NCBI GenBank assembly: GCA_028551475.1
Contig: CM052354.1
Span: forward strand, 1,657,391 to 1,721,390
DNA from: Casuarina equisetifolia
Lineage: Eukaryota > Streptophyta > Magnoliopsida > Fagales > Casuarinaceae
DNA length: 64,000 bases
Reading direction: 5' to 3'
This document shows positions 1-11,090 of the stretch, in pieces. Every line of letters starts with the position of its first letter. Within the stretch, counting starts at the first letter, position 1. The notes under the pieces are model-generated. The model was given only the letters and a program-made list of their open reading frames with translations, ran no database searches and had not been told where the DNA came from. The position numbers and the translations under genes were made by a program.

Positions 1-1564
1 AGGATGGTAGGTGTATAAAGCCCAATTCCAAGATGGAGTAGTAGATGTAGGATCCAAGTTAACTTAATAGTGCCTACTGTTAGAACATGATATTCTGCTT
101 CTATAACAGAACGAGAGATTGTATATTGGCATTTAGCCATCTATGAAACCAAATTCTATCCTAAGAAAATACAAAAGCCAAGTGTTGAACAATGTGATCC
201 TATTAATCAGCATAAACCCATATAGTAACTTTCTAAGTCAAACCAGAATGTCCATTCTAATGAGGAAAGACTGGTAGAAGTTCCATGTATACTTCTTCTA
301 AGAGATTTGTAAGTAGCATTGGCAACCTAAAAGGGAATGGCTGAATTATGTTTCGACCTATTTATAATCTTTTTGTATTTCCTCAAAACTAAATATGTGT
401 ATTTGTCAATTTAATATGAATTTATCTCAACCAATAATCAATTAAAGTAAAGAGATATGCACACAAAAATTTCTTTTAAGGATGGTTCAGCAACACAATT
501 ACCTCCACTCTCTCTCAATCAAACATGATTGAGAGAATTCCTATAATGCTCGCAAGCACTATAATAAGTTTACACCACCCAAGTACAAATTCTTATACCT
601 AGGAATTTCTTGATCACAACAACTATACATTTTGTGATCACAATAAACATATCTCCATGACCTCAATATACACAGGTACCAACACACCCTAAATCAACTA
701 CAAGGGATTAGTAAAGATTTAAGTTTCATGTCTAATTTCTATTAAGTGTTAGAATAAAAGATATTACAATTTAAAATCTCTAGCACTAAGCAACACAAAT
801 GATATGAATTTGTCTTCAAGTGTTGCTCCTCTTGTGACTATTTGACAACAAGATGAGATGATAAACTTAAGAGTATATTGCTACACAAACAACCAACTTT
901 ATCAAATATGTTTGAATAGAAGTAGGAATTTATTATACAAACATATAAGTTCTTTTCATCAATTTATGTAAAGAATATAAGAGTTCAATCACCACAAAGA
1001 TTATTTCTTTATCAACCATGAGTGTCAATAATGAAAGCTAATAAACTTTGAATCCAACCTCACTCATAACATACACGAGTTTAAAGATATATTAAGTTCA
1101 ATATAAAACCCATGTAATGATATCAACTTGAATGCACAATTTGTGAGCTTCCAATAGGAAAAAAGGTGTTCAATTAAGATTAAATTTTCACCACTTTCTC
1201 TTTCAATAAAATACACACACACACACATACACATGCAACTCAGCTTGTATTTGGCTAAAAGTGATTCCTAATTTTTATCAAAAATTAACAAGAATCACAA
1301 CAATACTTCTAACTATTTATTGGCTTAATTTGGAATGAAATAATCATTTAGAGGCTCACAAATCACCACAAATGCACAAATGCACAAATACACAAATACA
1401 CAAATCAAACGAACAATAACTTGTGATATTGCAGTGTGTGAGTTTTTTAAAAATCTTGGATCAAATCAACTCCAATGAAAGAGTAATGATTTAGTTAACA
1501 AAAACATACTATATTTGATCTTATCTTTTTATTTTGTACATTTGGGATCCTAAAGAATGTGAAT

Positions 1565-2430
1565 TTTTTTTTCTTTTTTGATAGAAATGTGAGCTTGCAT
1601 TAATATAAATTGGTGTATAAAAGTATAGAGACATACTCCTAGCATTACAAAGATTATGAAAGTTATGAAAAGATGAAGGTTGAAGCATCTAAATCTCACT
1701 AAAAATGATATATTTTTTTGAAAAAATTTTATATTTTGAAATAAAGAAGTTTTTCCTCATCCAAATTTTCTTAATTTTTCTAATAAGTTTGAAATGTCAG
1801 TTGTTTTACTTTGAAGTTATCTTCTATTGCATCCAACCCATATAAAGTAAATGCAAACTAAACAAGATATCTTAAGACATTTAGCAGCCAAATCACTTCA
1901 TTTAGTTACTCTAATGATTTATTGCAATTCTTCATTCCATCCTCCAATATGAAAATAGTCTTTTAAATCATCTTTGTCCATATATATTCAAAAAATTGAT
2001 GACTCTTTTTTTTACTTGTTGATAGAAATAATAATATAAGTTACTGAAAAGAGTCTTTGTACAATTTCTTTTATATAGAAAATCTATTTTGACAAACTAT
2101 ACATGCAATAAAATTGTATTTGCTAATGGCGTCACTTTAAATTGAATCATATCAATCCGCATTTTCATCAATTAATCATAGATCCTCGTAAATTTATTTA
2201 CAATAATAGGTAGACCTAAAAAAAATTGAAGCAAGAGTAGGTCTTAATTTATGGAAACCTCTCCAAATCCATGCCACAAGACCTTTTATATCAAGATGCA
2301 TTATTAGAATTCTTTTGCATTTTATATTGTGAACTTAGCTACTCTATTATAAAGAGTCTCAAAGGTTAATAAGATTGTAAAGAACACATCCTAAAAAGGA
2401 CTTTATTCTAAAGTTTGAGGTTTCATAACC
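1565..2430 (-). mobile_element. Decayed LINE 3' fragment (zf-RVT end), antisense
   Basis: This AT-rich stretch is clearly related by eye to 7722-8650 and 10385-10945 and, in reverse complement, to 8700-9240. Shared blocks include one around ATTCCATCCTCCAAT and one around GTAGAAAATCTATT. Read on the minus strand, degenerate stretches resemble the C-terminal zinc-binding reverse-transcriptase domain of plant L1 LINEs, such as a tryptophan-rich piece and a piece like LFFxC. Many stops are present. It begins next to a T-rich run on the plus strand, as expected for the A-tail of an antisense copy. LINE identity is inferred from the family resemblance and the A-tail. Confidence 0.5.
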
Positions 2431-2784
2431 CTAAATTTCTCTTTCGTTTTTAGTGAGCAAATTGTTTGTCGAGCTACCTTTTAAGTTTCATATCGAGCTT
2501 CTTCTTTTATGTTACTTCTTTTTCTTTCTTTCTTTTTTTTTTTTTGGTACTTCTACATTCCTTTACCATATGGACGTTCTTCCTTTCCTTTTATGTTTCT
2601 CCTTCTTCTTTTTCTTTTTCTTTGTCTTCTTCTTTTTTATGGGGATCTTCCTTTTATTTGTCCTTTTTCTCTTCGTGAACATGCCATGACCAGCCTTAGA
2701 TAATAAGATACTAAGAAAATACTGTTATGCCGACAAGCGTTGTGATAAATAACACTCCCTTATCTAAATATTTTGTTGGAATGA

Positions 2785-2955
2785 TCAAATTTCCTTCATG
2801 AAAAGGGAGAGAGGGGGGGGGGGGGGGGGGGGGGGAATTCAATAATTTCATTTGGACGTCGTTTATATTTTATAAATTATATATCAAATTTCCTTCATTA
2901 AAAGGGGAAAAATCAATAATTTCATTTGGATGTGGTTTAAAATTTATATATTACA
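2785..2955. repeat. Tandem repeat of about 95 bp, one unit with a 23-base G run
   Basis: Two adjacent units start with ATCAAATTTCCTTCAT and continue to TCAATAATTTCATTTGGA (about 2786-2880 and 2882-2955). In the first unit a purine stretch has expanded into an uninterrupted G run at 2813-2835. The second unit has only four G there, which suggests the run grew after the duplication. Confidence 0.75.
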
Positions 2956-3353
2956 TAAAAATATATTAAAAAATCAATTTTTGCTAATAAAGTACTAAAA
3001 ACAAAGAAACTTGTAATGGAAAAACTTCAAGAACTTCTTTAGAATCAAGCTCTAAGCTTTCTTTCTCATTACTCGGAATAGGTTTAAGGGCCAAAGAATA
3101 AGAAAAGATGCTTGGCATGTAGAATGGGTTTCGAATTGATCCCAAAAGTAGGTCTCAAGATAAAAACCCAAGTGAAGCTTCGATTTCTTTTCTTTTAGGA
3201 AAAAAAAATCTGGTGGCCACTGTACAAGCCGGAAAAGCTACTCCCAGCAGACATCTTTTTACACAATATTGTCTGCAAACAATATTATATTCGTACCTTC
3301 TCTGACTAGTGAAGTTCTTACAACTGTAGCCAGGGCCCCATGCCTGGTCGAAC

Positions 3354-3364
3354 TTTTATAAAAG
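3354..3364 (+). promoter_or_regulatory. TATA box of the ankyrin-PGG gene
   Basis: TTTTATAAAAGG lies about 85-95 bases upstream of the ATG at 3449. That spacing suits a short 5' UTR. Confidence 0.6.
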
Positions 3365-3448
3365 GTGAATGGCCGAGCTTCACATTTGGTGCAATATCAC
3401 TCCACACTCTCATTTCAAAACTAACCATTAACTGTCAGTCCCCAGGGA

Positions 3449-4979
3449 ATGGATTCGAGTTTGAGGGAAGCTGCTCAGCAAGGAAGCGTTTATAGCTTGT
3501 ACTCATTGATACAGAGCGACGCAAAAGTTTTGAAAAGGATCGATAAGATTCCATTTGTTGAAACCCCAGTGCATACTGCTGCAGCTGCAGGCCACACCAA
3601 GTTTGCCATGGAGGTGCTGAGATTGAAGAGTTCATTTTCTAAGAAACTGAATGAAGACGGTTACTCCCCCATGCACCTTGCTTTGCAAAATCGACAAACT
3701 GAGATGGTGCTCTGTCTACTCGATTTTGATGAAAATCTTGCTCGTGTCGAGGGAAGGGATGGTCTGACTCCTTTCCATTACGTAGCTCAAAATGGAGACC
3801 TTGAACTTTTGGCAAAATTTCTACAAGTTTGCCCAAGGTCCGTTGAAGATGTAACAAATGGGAAAGAGACTGTTTTGCACGTTGCCCTGAAGAATGAAAA
3901 CTTCGAAGCTTTTCAGCTTCTACTAGGATGGCTTCGACGCACCTGGTTTAAACAAGCCTATTCGTGGGAGAGGAAGCTACTGAACGGGAAGGACGAGGAT
4001 GGCAACACTGTGTTGCACATTGCGGTAGCTAAGAATCTACCCCAGGCAAGTTCTCTTCCCCCCATGTTTTCTAGTAAAAGATTTTCTTGCACTTTTGGTT
4101 TTAGGCTACTTTACCTTGATCAAATTGGTGATTGTGCATCTTTATATCATTCAGATCGTCGAATTGCTACTGAAATTCAATTCCACCTTTAGCCATCTGA
4201 TTGATATAAACATCAGGAATTCGAAGGGTTTTACAGCATCTGACACGTTGCAAGGGGCAACATCGAATAAGGACAAAGAAAAGATCAAGGGTATGCTACG
4301 CCGTGCCAGCCCTATATGCCCTTTGCAGGCTCCGAGTGCTCCACCTCCCAGAGATTATTTCAGAACTCCTGTGGGATGGGAAGAGAAGGTATATATATTT
4401 TTTCTCCGTCAAACAACGAATATCCCAGATGATACGCGCAATGCATTGTTGGTGGTTGCTGTACTGCTTTTGACAATCACCTTCCAAGCAACAATCACAC
4501 CCCCGGGAGGAGTTTGGTCTGACAACTTCAACCCCCATAAGATGCAACACAGAATCCTGGCCGGCTTTAATAGCGGATTCTATGCACCTGCCCCACATGC
4601 TGTCGGGACAGTAACCATGGAAAAAAACATTTTTATTCTTCTCGCGGTTCTAAATTCCGTGTCCTTTGTTGTGTCGATCTTCTCATTACTCATCCTCCTT
4701 CCCAGTGATCTGAGGAGTGGAATGTTTGGGTTACCCCTTTATATCCTCTCTCTGTGTTTTGTCGCAGCTTTGTTCATCACAGCTCCTATTAACGTTTTCC
4801 ATAATTTAGGAGTGACAACGTCAAGCAGTAATTACATTTTCTTTTGCATCTTTTCACCTCTTCTATTTCTGGCTTTGGAGGGCATTGTGCTTTATAGGCG
4901 AAGAACACTTGTTGAGGCATTTGTTCCCGATGTGAAAGAGCTTGATCCAGACTTACATAGGACGGAAACATTTTGCTGA
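3449..4979 (+). CDS. Ankyrin-repeat protein with PGG membrane domain (BDA1/ITN1-like)
   Basis: Two exons, 3449-4045 and 4155-4979, give 473 aa. Ankyrin repeats fill residues of about 1-235 (motifs such as TPVHTAAAAGHTKFA, YSPMHLAL, TPFHYVAQNGDLELL, TVLHIAV). A proline-rich linker and a PGG domain follow: NIPDDTRNALLVVAVLL, then the PPGG signature at residues 315-318, and further membrane segments up to about residue 455. This order is typical of plant BDA1/ACD6/ITN1-type plasma-membrane proteins linked to immunity and stress signalling; the role here is inferred. The intron (4046-4154) joins the exons in phase 0 only if a GC donor (CCCCAG followed by GCAAGT) is used with the acceptor TCAG at 4151-4154. 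A TATA box lies at about 3355 and AATAAA at 5264-5269. The gene stands alone, with LINE debris downstream. Confidence 0.88.
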
Positions 4980-5040
4980 TCGCTCCAATGCAGTTGAGGT
5001 TTTGATATAGCCTTCCTTCCTCACATATCTCTCGTGCTGT

Positions 5041-5295
5041 CTACTCATTTAAGCAGAAATACAAAGAATGTGAGTTGGGTCTTCAAATAACGTGGAATTT
5101 GTGATTGAGGTGCTCTTTTTTTAAGTTTTATCTTTTAAAGTCTATGTACCTTGTGTAAGAATATCATAGGTGTGAATTAGTAAAACGCCTTATAAGGTGC
5201 TACATTTGTAAGAGCTTTCCTCGTGTATGTACTTATGATATTGCATCAATGTATTTGTGCTTCAATAAAGATTACTTTTAGAAACAATTTCGGTC
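5041..5295 (+). other. 3' UTR of the ankyrin-PGG gene, copy 1 of a duplicated segment
   Basis: The segment just after the stop codon contains a poly(A) signal AATAAA at 5264-5269. About 255 bases of it recur at 7338-7640, with small gaps and a second AATAAA at 7605-7610. It is most simply the gene's 3' UTR plus its immediate flank. Confidence 0.6.
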
Positions 5296-5439
5296 CTCTG
5301 CTTCAACTTTTAGGCAAGTAAAATTAATGTTACAAGTAAAGAAGGACTGATTAAGGTGTTAGCGGATGAAAAAGGATTTTATCTATTCAAATTTTCTTCA
5401 ACTTAGGCCTTGGAGAAAATCATGAGTCAAGGATTGTGG

Positions 5440-7335
5440 TTTATTGCAATAAACTATTGATTTAAAAATATGGAAGTCTAGAGTTGTTATGTGTAACGAG
5501 GAGTTTAAGGAAATACCTACTTGGGTTAAGTTTTACAATATGTCTCTAAGAGTATTGAATAGCAAAAAGGCTAGACCATTGTACGTTAATAGCCTTACAA
5601 AAGAAATGAAGAAGTTGAATTATGTACGGATTTGTATTGAAATGGATGCTAGAAAGCCATTCATTGGTGCTTTTAACCTCTTAAACAAGAAGGGACAGAT
5701 AATATCTATAAAGGTAGAGTATCAATGGAAACCTTAATTACACAAACAATGTAAGGTATTTGGCCATTTAGATACGACATGTCCTAAGAAACCTAAGATG
5801 ACCAAGGAGTGTAAGGAATTAGAAGCTAAGAGAACAAGATAAGACCAAAGATATATAGGCAACTTTTGCTAGGAAAAAATCAATAAAGTAATTGTCTCAT
5901 AAAGCCTCTAAGGAGAGAGCCCCCACTTCTAGTGAGATTACTCAAGGGAATAAAGTTGTTAAAGAGATCAATCAAGAAAACAGTCTCATTATTGATCCTA
6001 AACAATGTCAAGTTATTACTACAACACCAATTAGAGGAAAAAGTCCAAGGTAGTTCAACTTGAAAGACAAGTCCCTACCACTTGCTTCAAGGAGTAAAAA
6101 GATTAAGGATTCTACTGAAGCATAAAAAAGGACAACAAAGTTAACAAAGGAGATAACGTATGGTAGATCTAACTAAGCAAAAGAAGAAGCTTACAAACAA
6201 TGACACCATTGCCAAAGTAACCTAATGATTGTTGCTTCATGAAATACTAGTGGGTTAAATAATCCCTAAGCATAAGGAAGTAAGGCTACTTATTAGAGAG
6301 TACAAGTTGTCTATTGTCACTTTGTTAGAGAATAAAGTTAAGTAGATAAATAAAAGGAGAGTTCAAGATGTTATTCATAGAATTGATTTAGATGATAATA
6401 ATGGAAGAATATTAGTAGGGTGGAATCTAGGACAAGTTTCTCTCAACTTGCTTCAATAGTCTAACCAAGCTATTCATCATGAAGTAGAATCTACTATGGG
6501 TGGAATAAGGCTTTTTTCTTTCCTTTGTTTACATTCAAATGACCCAACTAAAAGACATGAACTTTAAAGAGATATTATAAGGCAAGCAAGTAATTACAAA
6601 GGCCAATCATGGATATTTAATATGGATTTCAATGCCATAACATGCCTTTAAGAAAATATAACGAGGAACGGAAGGTTGGAACTCAATAATAGAGGATATG
6701 GCTTAGCGTTTGTGAAAAGCCAACTTAGAAGATCTAACATACTCTAGCCATTATTCACATGGACAAACAGAAAAATTAAGAGACTAATTATAAAGAAGAT
6801 AGATAGAGTCATAAGATTGTTTGCATCAAAACTTTCTAGAAGCTAAAGCCCAATTCTTATGCCCTAAAACTTCAACCATGCACCAACCATTACCAAGACT
6901 TACTCAAAAGCTCTTAGAACTAAACAACCTTTCAAGTTCTTTAACATGTGGATTAGTCATCAAGATTTTCTTCCTTTAGTAGATGAAATGTGGCATGCAA
7001 TGGTAGTAAGGAGATTCCTTTTATACCAATTAGTTCTCAAGCCAAGAGTATTGAAAATCAAGCTTCAAGACTTTAATAAGTAACACTTCGACAATGTGAA
7101 CATGCAGATCCAAGAAACTAGAGTTAGCCTAAGTGGATTACAAAACAATATTATGGAAGGAGTGTCAAAGGAAACTATCATTATGGAAGAGGCTAGAAAG
7201 GCAAAGAGACTTGCTAGCCTCTTATGAGCAACATAGAGCTTATATAAGCAAAAGTCCAAAGTCTACTAGTTACAATTGGTTAATGAATAGACAGTTCAAG
7301 AGATTTAGCCTTCCTCATGTATCTTTTAAATTGTC
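5440..7335 (+). mobile_element. Decayed L1-type LINE (DUF4283 ORF1, zinc knuckle, endonuclease)
   Basis: From 5489 an 82-codon frame matches the DUF4283 part of plant LINE ORF1, with stretches such as IPTWVKFYNM, LNYVRICIEMDA and KVEYQWKP. A degraded zinc knuckle (CKVFGHLDTTC) follows just after. Further on, broken frames recall the AP-type endonuclease and the linker before reverse transcriptase: a WIFNMDFNAI-like piece near 6610, an FTWTNRK piece followed by KKIDRV near 6760-6810, PFKFFNMWISHQDFLPLV near 6930-6980 and KQKSKV near 7245. The element stops before the reverse transcriptase, where it abuts the second copy of the ankyrin-gene 3' UTR. It carries many stops and frame changes and is old. 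Confidence 0.75.
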
Positions 7336-7337
7336 TA

Positions 7338-7640
7338 CTCATTAAGTAGAAATACAAAGAATGTGTGTTAGATCTTCTTCAAATAATGTGGAATTTATCA
7401 TTGAGGTGCTCTAATGTTGTCTTTTAAAGTCTATGTACCTTGTGTAAGAATATCATTGGAGTGAATTCTTCGTTTTTTCAAGTTTATGTACCTTGTGTAA
7501 AAGTATCATAGGATTGAATTCATAAATGTCTTATTAGATGTTTCATTTGTAAGAGCTCTCCTCATGTATGTGCTTATGACACTATATCAATGTATTTATG
7601 CTCCAATAAAGATTAACTTTAGAAACTATTCCAGTCCTTT
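7338..7640 (+). repeat. Second copy of the ankyrin-gene 3' UTR
   Basis: This segment is a diverged direct repeat of 5041-5295, with matching blocks such as GAAATACAAAGAATGTG, TCTATGTACCTTGTGTAA, GTAAGAGCT and CAATAAAGATTA. It has a short internal repeat of the ACCTTGTGTAA block. It may be the leftover tail of a second ankyrin gene whose body is gone, or a copy carried with the LINE. Confidence 0.75.
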
Positions 7641-7721
7641 ACTTTAAAATTAATGTTATGAAGACCTCAAAGATCTTTTAAAGTAACTTCTAGGTTAAAG
7701 AGATTTCAAATGCAAATAGGA

Positions 7722-8650
7722 ATTTTTTTTTTTTGGTGAAAATGTAAATTGAATTAATAAAAATTGAAGTACATAAGCGCAAGGGCATACCTTAGCATCA
7801 CAGAAAACACTATATCTATGAAAAGATAGATATTAGAAGTCTTCAAATTTCACTTAAAAAAATATTTTCCCAAGAGAGTTTTATATCTCTAAACAAAAAA
7901 GCTCTCCCTCATACTACCTTCTTTACTTTGCTAAGAAAATAGGAATATCAATTGTTTTTTCCTAAAAACGTCTTCTATTTCACTTAGCCCAAATACAATA
8001 AAAACAAGCTTAGAAATATATCTTGAAAAGTTTAGCAGTTAAATTATTTCCTTTAATAGCTTTGATTATCTATTGTAGTTCTCCATTCCATCCTCTAATG
8101 TCATGTCTTATTCCATTTTAGGCAAGAATATTTTTCCAAATAATTATTGTCCATGCACATTCAAAAAAGAGATCACTCTTATTTTCTATATAAGACTAAC
8201 AAAAATCACAATAAATGTTAACCAAAGGAAGTTACCATACAATTTCTATTGTTGTAGAAAATCTATTCCTACAAACAAGTCATTTAATGAAATTTTTTTT
8301 GTTAATGCTACCAATCCAAATTAAATCATATGAATCCAATGTTTCATGTCTTTGCCGAAGATCATTATAAATTTGTTTGCAAATAAGAAGGTTTTTCATA
8401 ATCATAATTACATAGATGATGTGCGTCGTTCTCACAAAGTTGCATAGAAAACCATTTACTCACCAAAGAAAAAATAGGGATTAGGTTTACCGAATTCCAA
8501 AATTTTGAAAAAAGTCCTTTCTAGACATATATTTTGGAATCTCATAAATCCTCCAAAATCTTCATTATGAAGTAAATGAGCTCATAGTGCAAAATGCAAA
8601 AATAATTCCAATAATGAAACTTGATATAAAAAGTACCACAACATAAAGTT
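7722..8650 (-). mobile_element. Decayed LINE 3' fragment, left arm of an inverted repeat
   Basis: The segment starts with a T run at 7722-7733 (the A-tail of an antisense LINE). It aligns by eye with 1565-2430 and, reversed, with 8700-9240. The minus strand keeps pieces of the zinc-binding reverse-transcriptase C-terminus. It is full of stops. Confidence 0.55.
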
Positions 8651-8699
8651 GAAGAGCTCTCCTCAAACTAAGGCCTACACTTACCTTAGTTCTCTCTCA

Positions 8700-9240
8700 T
8701 TCTACATATTATTACCAAAAGATTTATAAGGATCTCTAGCAAGGTGATGAAACAATTGATTAATACGATTTAATTTGGACTTCTGTCATCAATAAACATA
8801 ATGTCATTAGATAACTTGTTTGTAGAAATCGATTTTCTACAATAATAAAAATTGTATGATGGCTCATTTCAATCAACATATATCGAGATTTATGTTAGTC
8901 TCAAGTAGAAAATAAGAGTCATCTCTTTTTTTAACATGCATAGATAGAGATGATTGTATCCTCACCAAGAATGAACTAATGTAACATTAAAGGATGAAAT
9001 AAAAAATTGCAATGGATGATAAAAGTAACAAAAGGAAGGAATTTAACTATTAAACTTTTTAAGATATCTTTTTTAGCTTACATTTATCATATATAGATTG
9101 AATGAAATAGAAAAAGATTTCAAAGGAAAACAATTGATATTCTTATTTTGTTGGTAAAAAAAAAGTATGAAAAAGAAATTTTTTATTTAAAAATATAAAA
9201 TCCTCCTAAGATAATATTATCGTAAGTGAGATTTAAATAC
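8700..9240 (+). mobile_element. Decayed LINE 3' fragment, right arm of an inverted repeat
   Basis: This is the same LINE family as 7722-8650 but in the opposite orientation. Matching blocks include ACTTGTTTGTAG, GATTTTCTACAA and CAATTGATATTC. The two arms face each other across a spacer of only a few hundred bases. Confidence 0.55.
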
Positions 9241-9313
9241 TTTTAACTTCTGTTTTTGTAATATTAAGACATATTTTTTGTAATATTGAGGTTGAGGTAT
9301 AGTGTGTTAAGTT

Positions 9314-9358
<45 letters not shown>

Positions 9359-9371
9359 CCGAGAGAGAGAG
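9314..9371 (+). repeat. Compound GT/GA microsatellite
   Basis: A run of GT repeats passes directly into GA repeats, with a short ACC interruption. The phrase AGTGTGTTAAGTTTGTGTG occurs just before it and again at about 9400, so the block sits in a small direct duplication. Confidence 0.9.
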
Positions 9372-9421
9372 GTGAAACAAGTGGCAAACAAAAGAGCCAA
9401 GTGTGTTAAGTTTGTGTGCGT

Positions 9422-9444
9422 GGGTTGGGGGGGCGGGGGGCGGG
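9422..9444 (+). other. G-quadruplex-prone G-rich tract
   Basis: Four or more G runs of three or longer are separated by one or two bases (GGG-TT-GGGGGGG-C-GGGGGG-C-GGG). This fits the usual quadruplex motif with very short loops. It is the most GC-rich spot in its neighbourhood. Confidence 0.6.
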
Positions 9445-9599
9445 CGGTGCTGGTGTGTGTTTGGGTAAGTGCTTGTAGCTTTTAAGCCCATAACCACCAG
9501 TGTGCTTTGTGGCATAGCAAAAAGTGCTTGGTGGGAGGCCCACGCATATGCAGCAAACACCCAATCGGACGTCAGGGGGTCTCACTAAAAGAAACAGTA

Positions 9600-10380
9600 A
9601 AGGGAAAAGGTTAGAACGTAGTTGTGTTCTAAGAAATAAAATTGTCAAAAACACATAAATATTATGATGGCATGAGCAGTTGTCATCTATAAAGTCTTAT
9701 CTAATTGTCAATCGGGTCATTAGACAAAAAATAAACAATAACTCAAGACCAAATCAAAAACACATGCATCACCAGACTTGTCTTAATTGATATCCCCGCA
9801 AACAGTTTCTAAAACTTAGCCACCTAGGAGTAGGTTTCGCAACTTTGTTTCAATGACATTCATTGTCCTTTTAAAGAAGAAAGAGTTTAGACCCCAAGCA
9901 ATAGATAACACGTAGAGGAGCTCTTAGATGTATTTATACTTGTGCTGGTATTCCCATTTAAATGCAATTGACTTTGTCCCATTCTTGTCTTCTTATTTCA
10001 TAGACATTTCTTTCTCTTTTTTTCTTCTTTTAGAAAATGTCATATATTTATATGTATCACAAATTTTATAGTAGAAAATAGTTCAATCAACCATCCACCA
10101 CTTAAGCTTAAAAATGACATTTACAAATTATCCAAAACTTTTACATATATTGAATATAATTTATAATTCTTAAACTCTTAATTAATAAGATTTTGTCTCT
10201 CACATTCTTCTCAATCTTGACAACAATAATTATGATTTTTAGGCTTTCATTGTTAAATCTTTTTATATCTTTGTAGCTTTAAAAGATAGGCTCCATGCAC
10301 TATCATTCTTTATCATTCATTTAAACTGAAGTTTAGTGTAAAAGTAAAAAGAAGCAAGAAAAAAATACAAAACAATTATA
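9600..10380. other. Intergenic stretch without recognised features
   Basis: Mostly AT-rich with no convincing reading frame. I see nothing specific in it. Confidence 0.5.
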
Positions 10381-10384
10381 GGTC

Positions 10385-10945
10385 TTTTTTTATAAATATG
10401 TAAGTTTATTCATCTACAAACAAGAAAATACAAAGTTATTTGGATGTTTCCCAGCATTACAAACATATCTAAGAAAAGATCAAATTCATCCTTTAACTAT
10501 GACACAACAAAAAAAATTTACCTAAAAAAGGTTAATATGCCTAAATAGAAATGTACTCTAACATGCTACTTTCCTAATTTTTATCAACAAAATTGTTATT
10601 TGAATAGCTTTATTTTAAAACATTTACAATTTTATTCAAACCATATACAAAAAATATATGCTAGAACAAAGTTTAAGAAATTTCATAACCAAATATTTCT
10701 TTAGTTGCTTTAATCATTCGTTGTAATTCAAAATTTTAGTCATTGATGATTATATGAGGGCCATGTTATGCAAGGACATTTGGCTAAATTTGTTCAGTCT
10801 AAGTATATTAAAAAAATAAATGAGACTTGTCTTCAACTTAAGACTCACAAAAGTTGTAACATACATTGATTGAGGAGAGCCATCAAAATAATACTTTTGT
10901 TGTAAAAAGTTTATCCTACGAGCTATACAACTAAATTGTATTTGC
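10385..10945 (-). mobile_element. Decayed LINE 3' fragment upstream of the MSL gene
   Basis: Related by eye to 1565-2430 and 7722-8650, sharing the T-rich start, a block like TTTAATCATTCGTTGTAATTC and a block ending ATTGTATTTGCTGA. It ends about 145 bases before the ATG of the channel gene, so it occupies most of that gene's proximal promoter. Confidence 0.5.
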
Positions 10946-11090
10946 TGAGTATCCCTGAAAACAACGACGGGTCTTTGGGAAGAGAAAATGTGATAAAAGA
11001 ACTCTCCGTTCTTCATAATGCTTTCTAGGACACGGCTGCTGATAAGTAGTTCCTTGTTGACAACTTTTCACTGGGAAGAGAGAGACCAGA

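Larger units (their letters stand above)
1..3340. other. AT-rich intergenic region without a gene
   Basis: No reading frame here looks like a real protein; the short frames near 2450-2700 come from a T/C-rich stretch. The region holds a short CA microsatellite near 1212-1227, a short run of 9-base repeats resembling CACAAATGC near 1365-1405, a decayed antisense LINE fragment (about 1565-2430) and a tandem repeat with a long G run (about 2785-2955), which are listed separately. Confidence 0.6.

Noticed and set aside
2453-2703. Overlapping frames rich in Phe and Ser
   Set aside because: They are produced by a T/C-rich simple sequence and have no plausible protein composition.
9264-9654. Open frames with His/Thr and Ser/Leu repeats
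   Set aside because: They read the microsatellite and the G-rich tract; chance openness of repeats.
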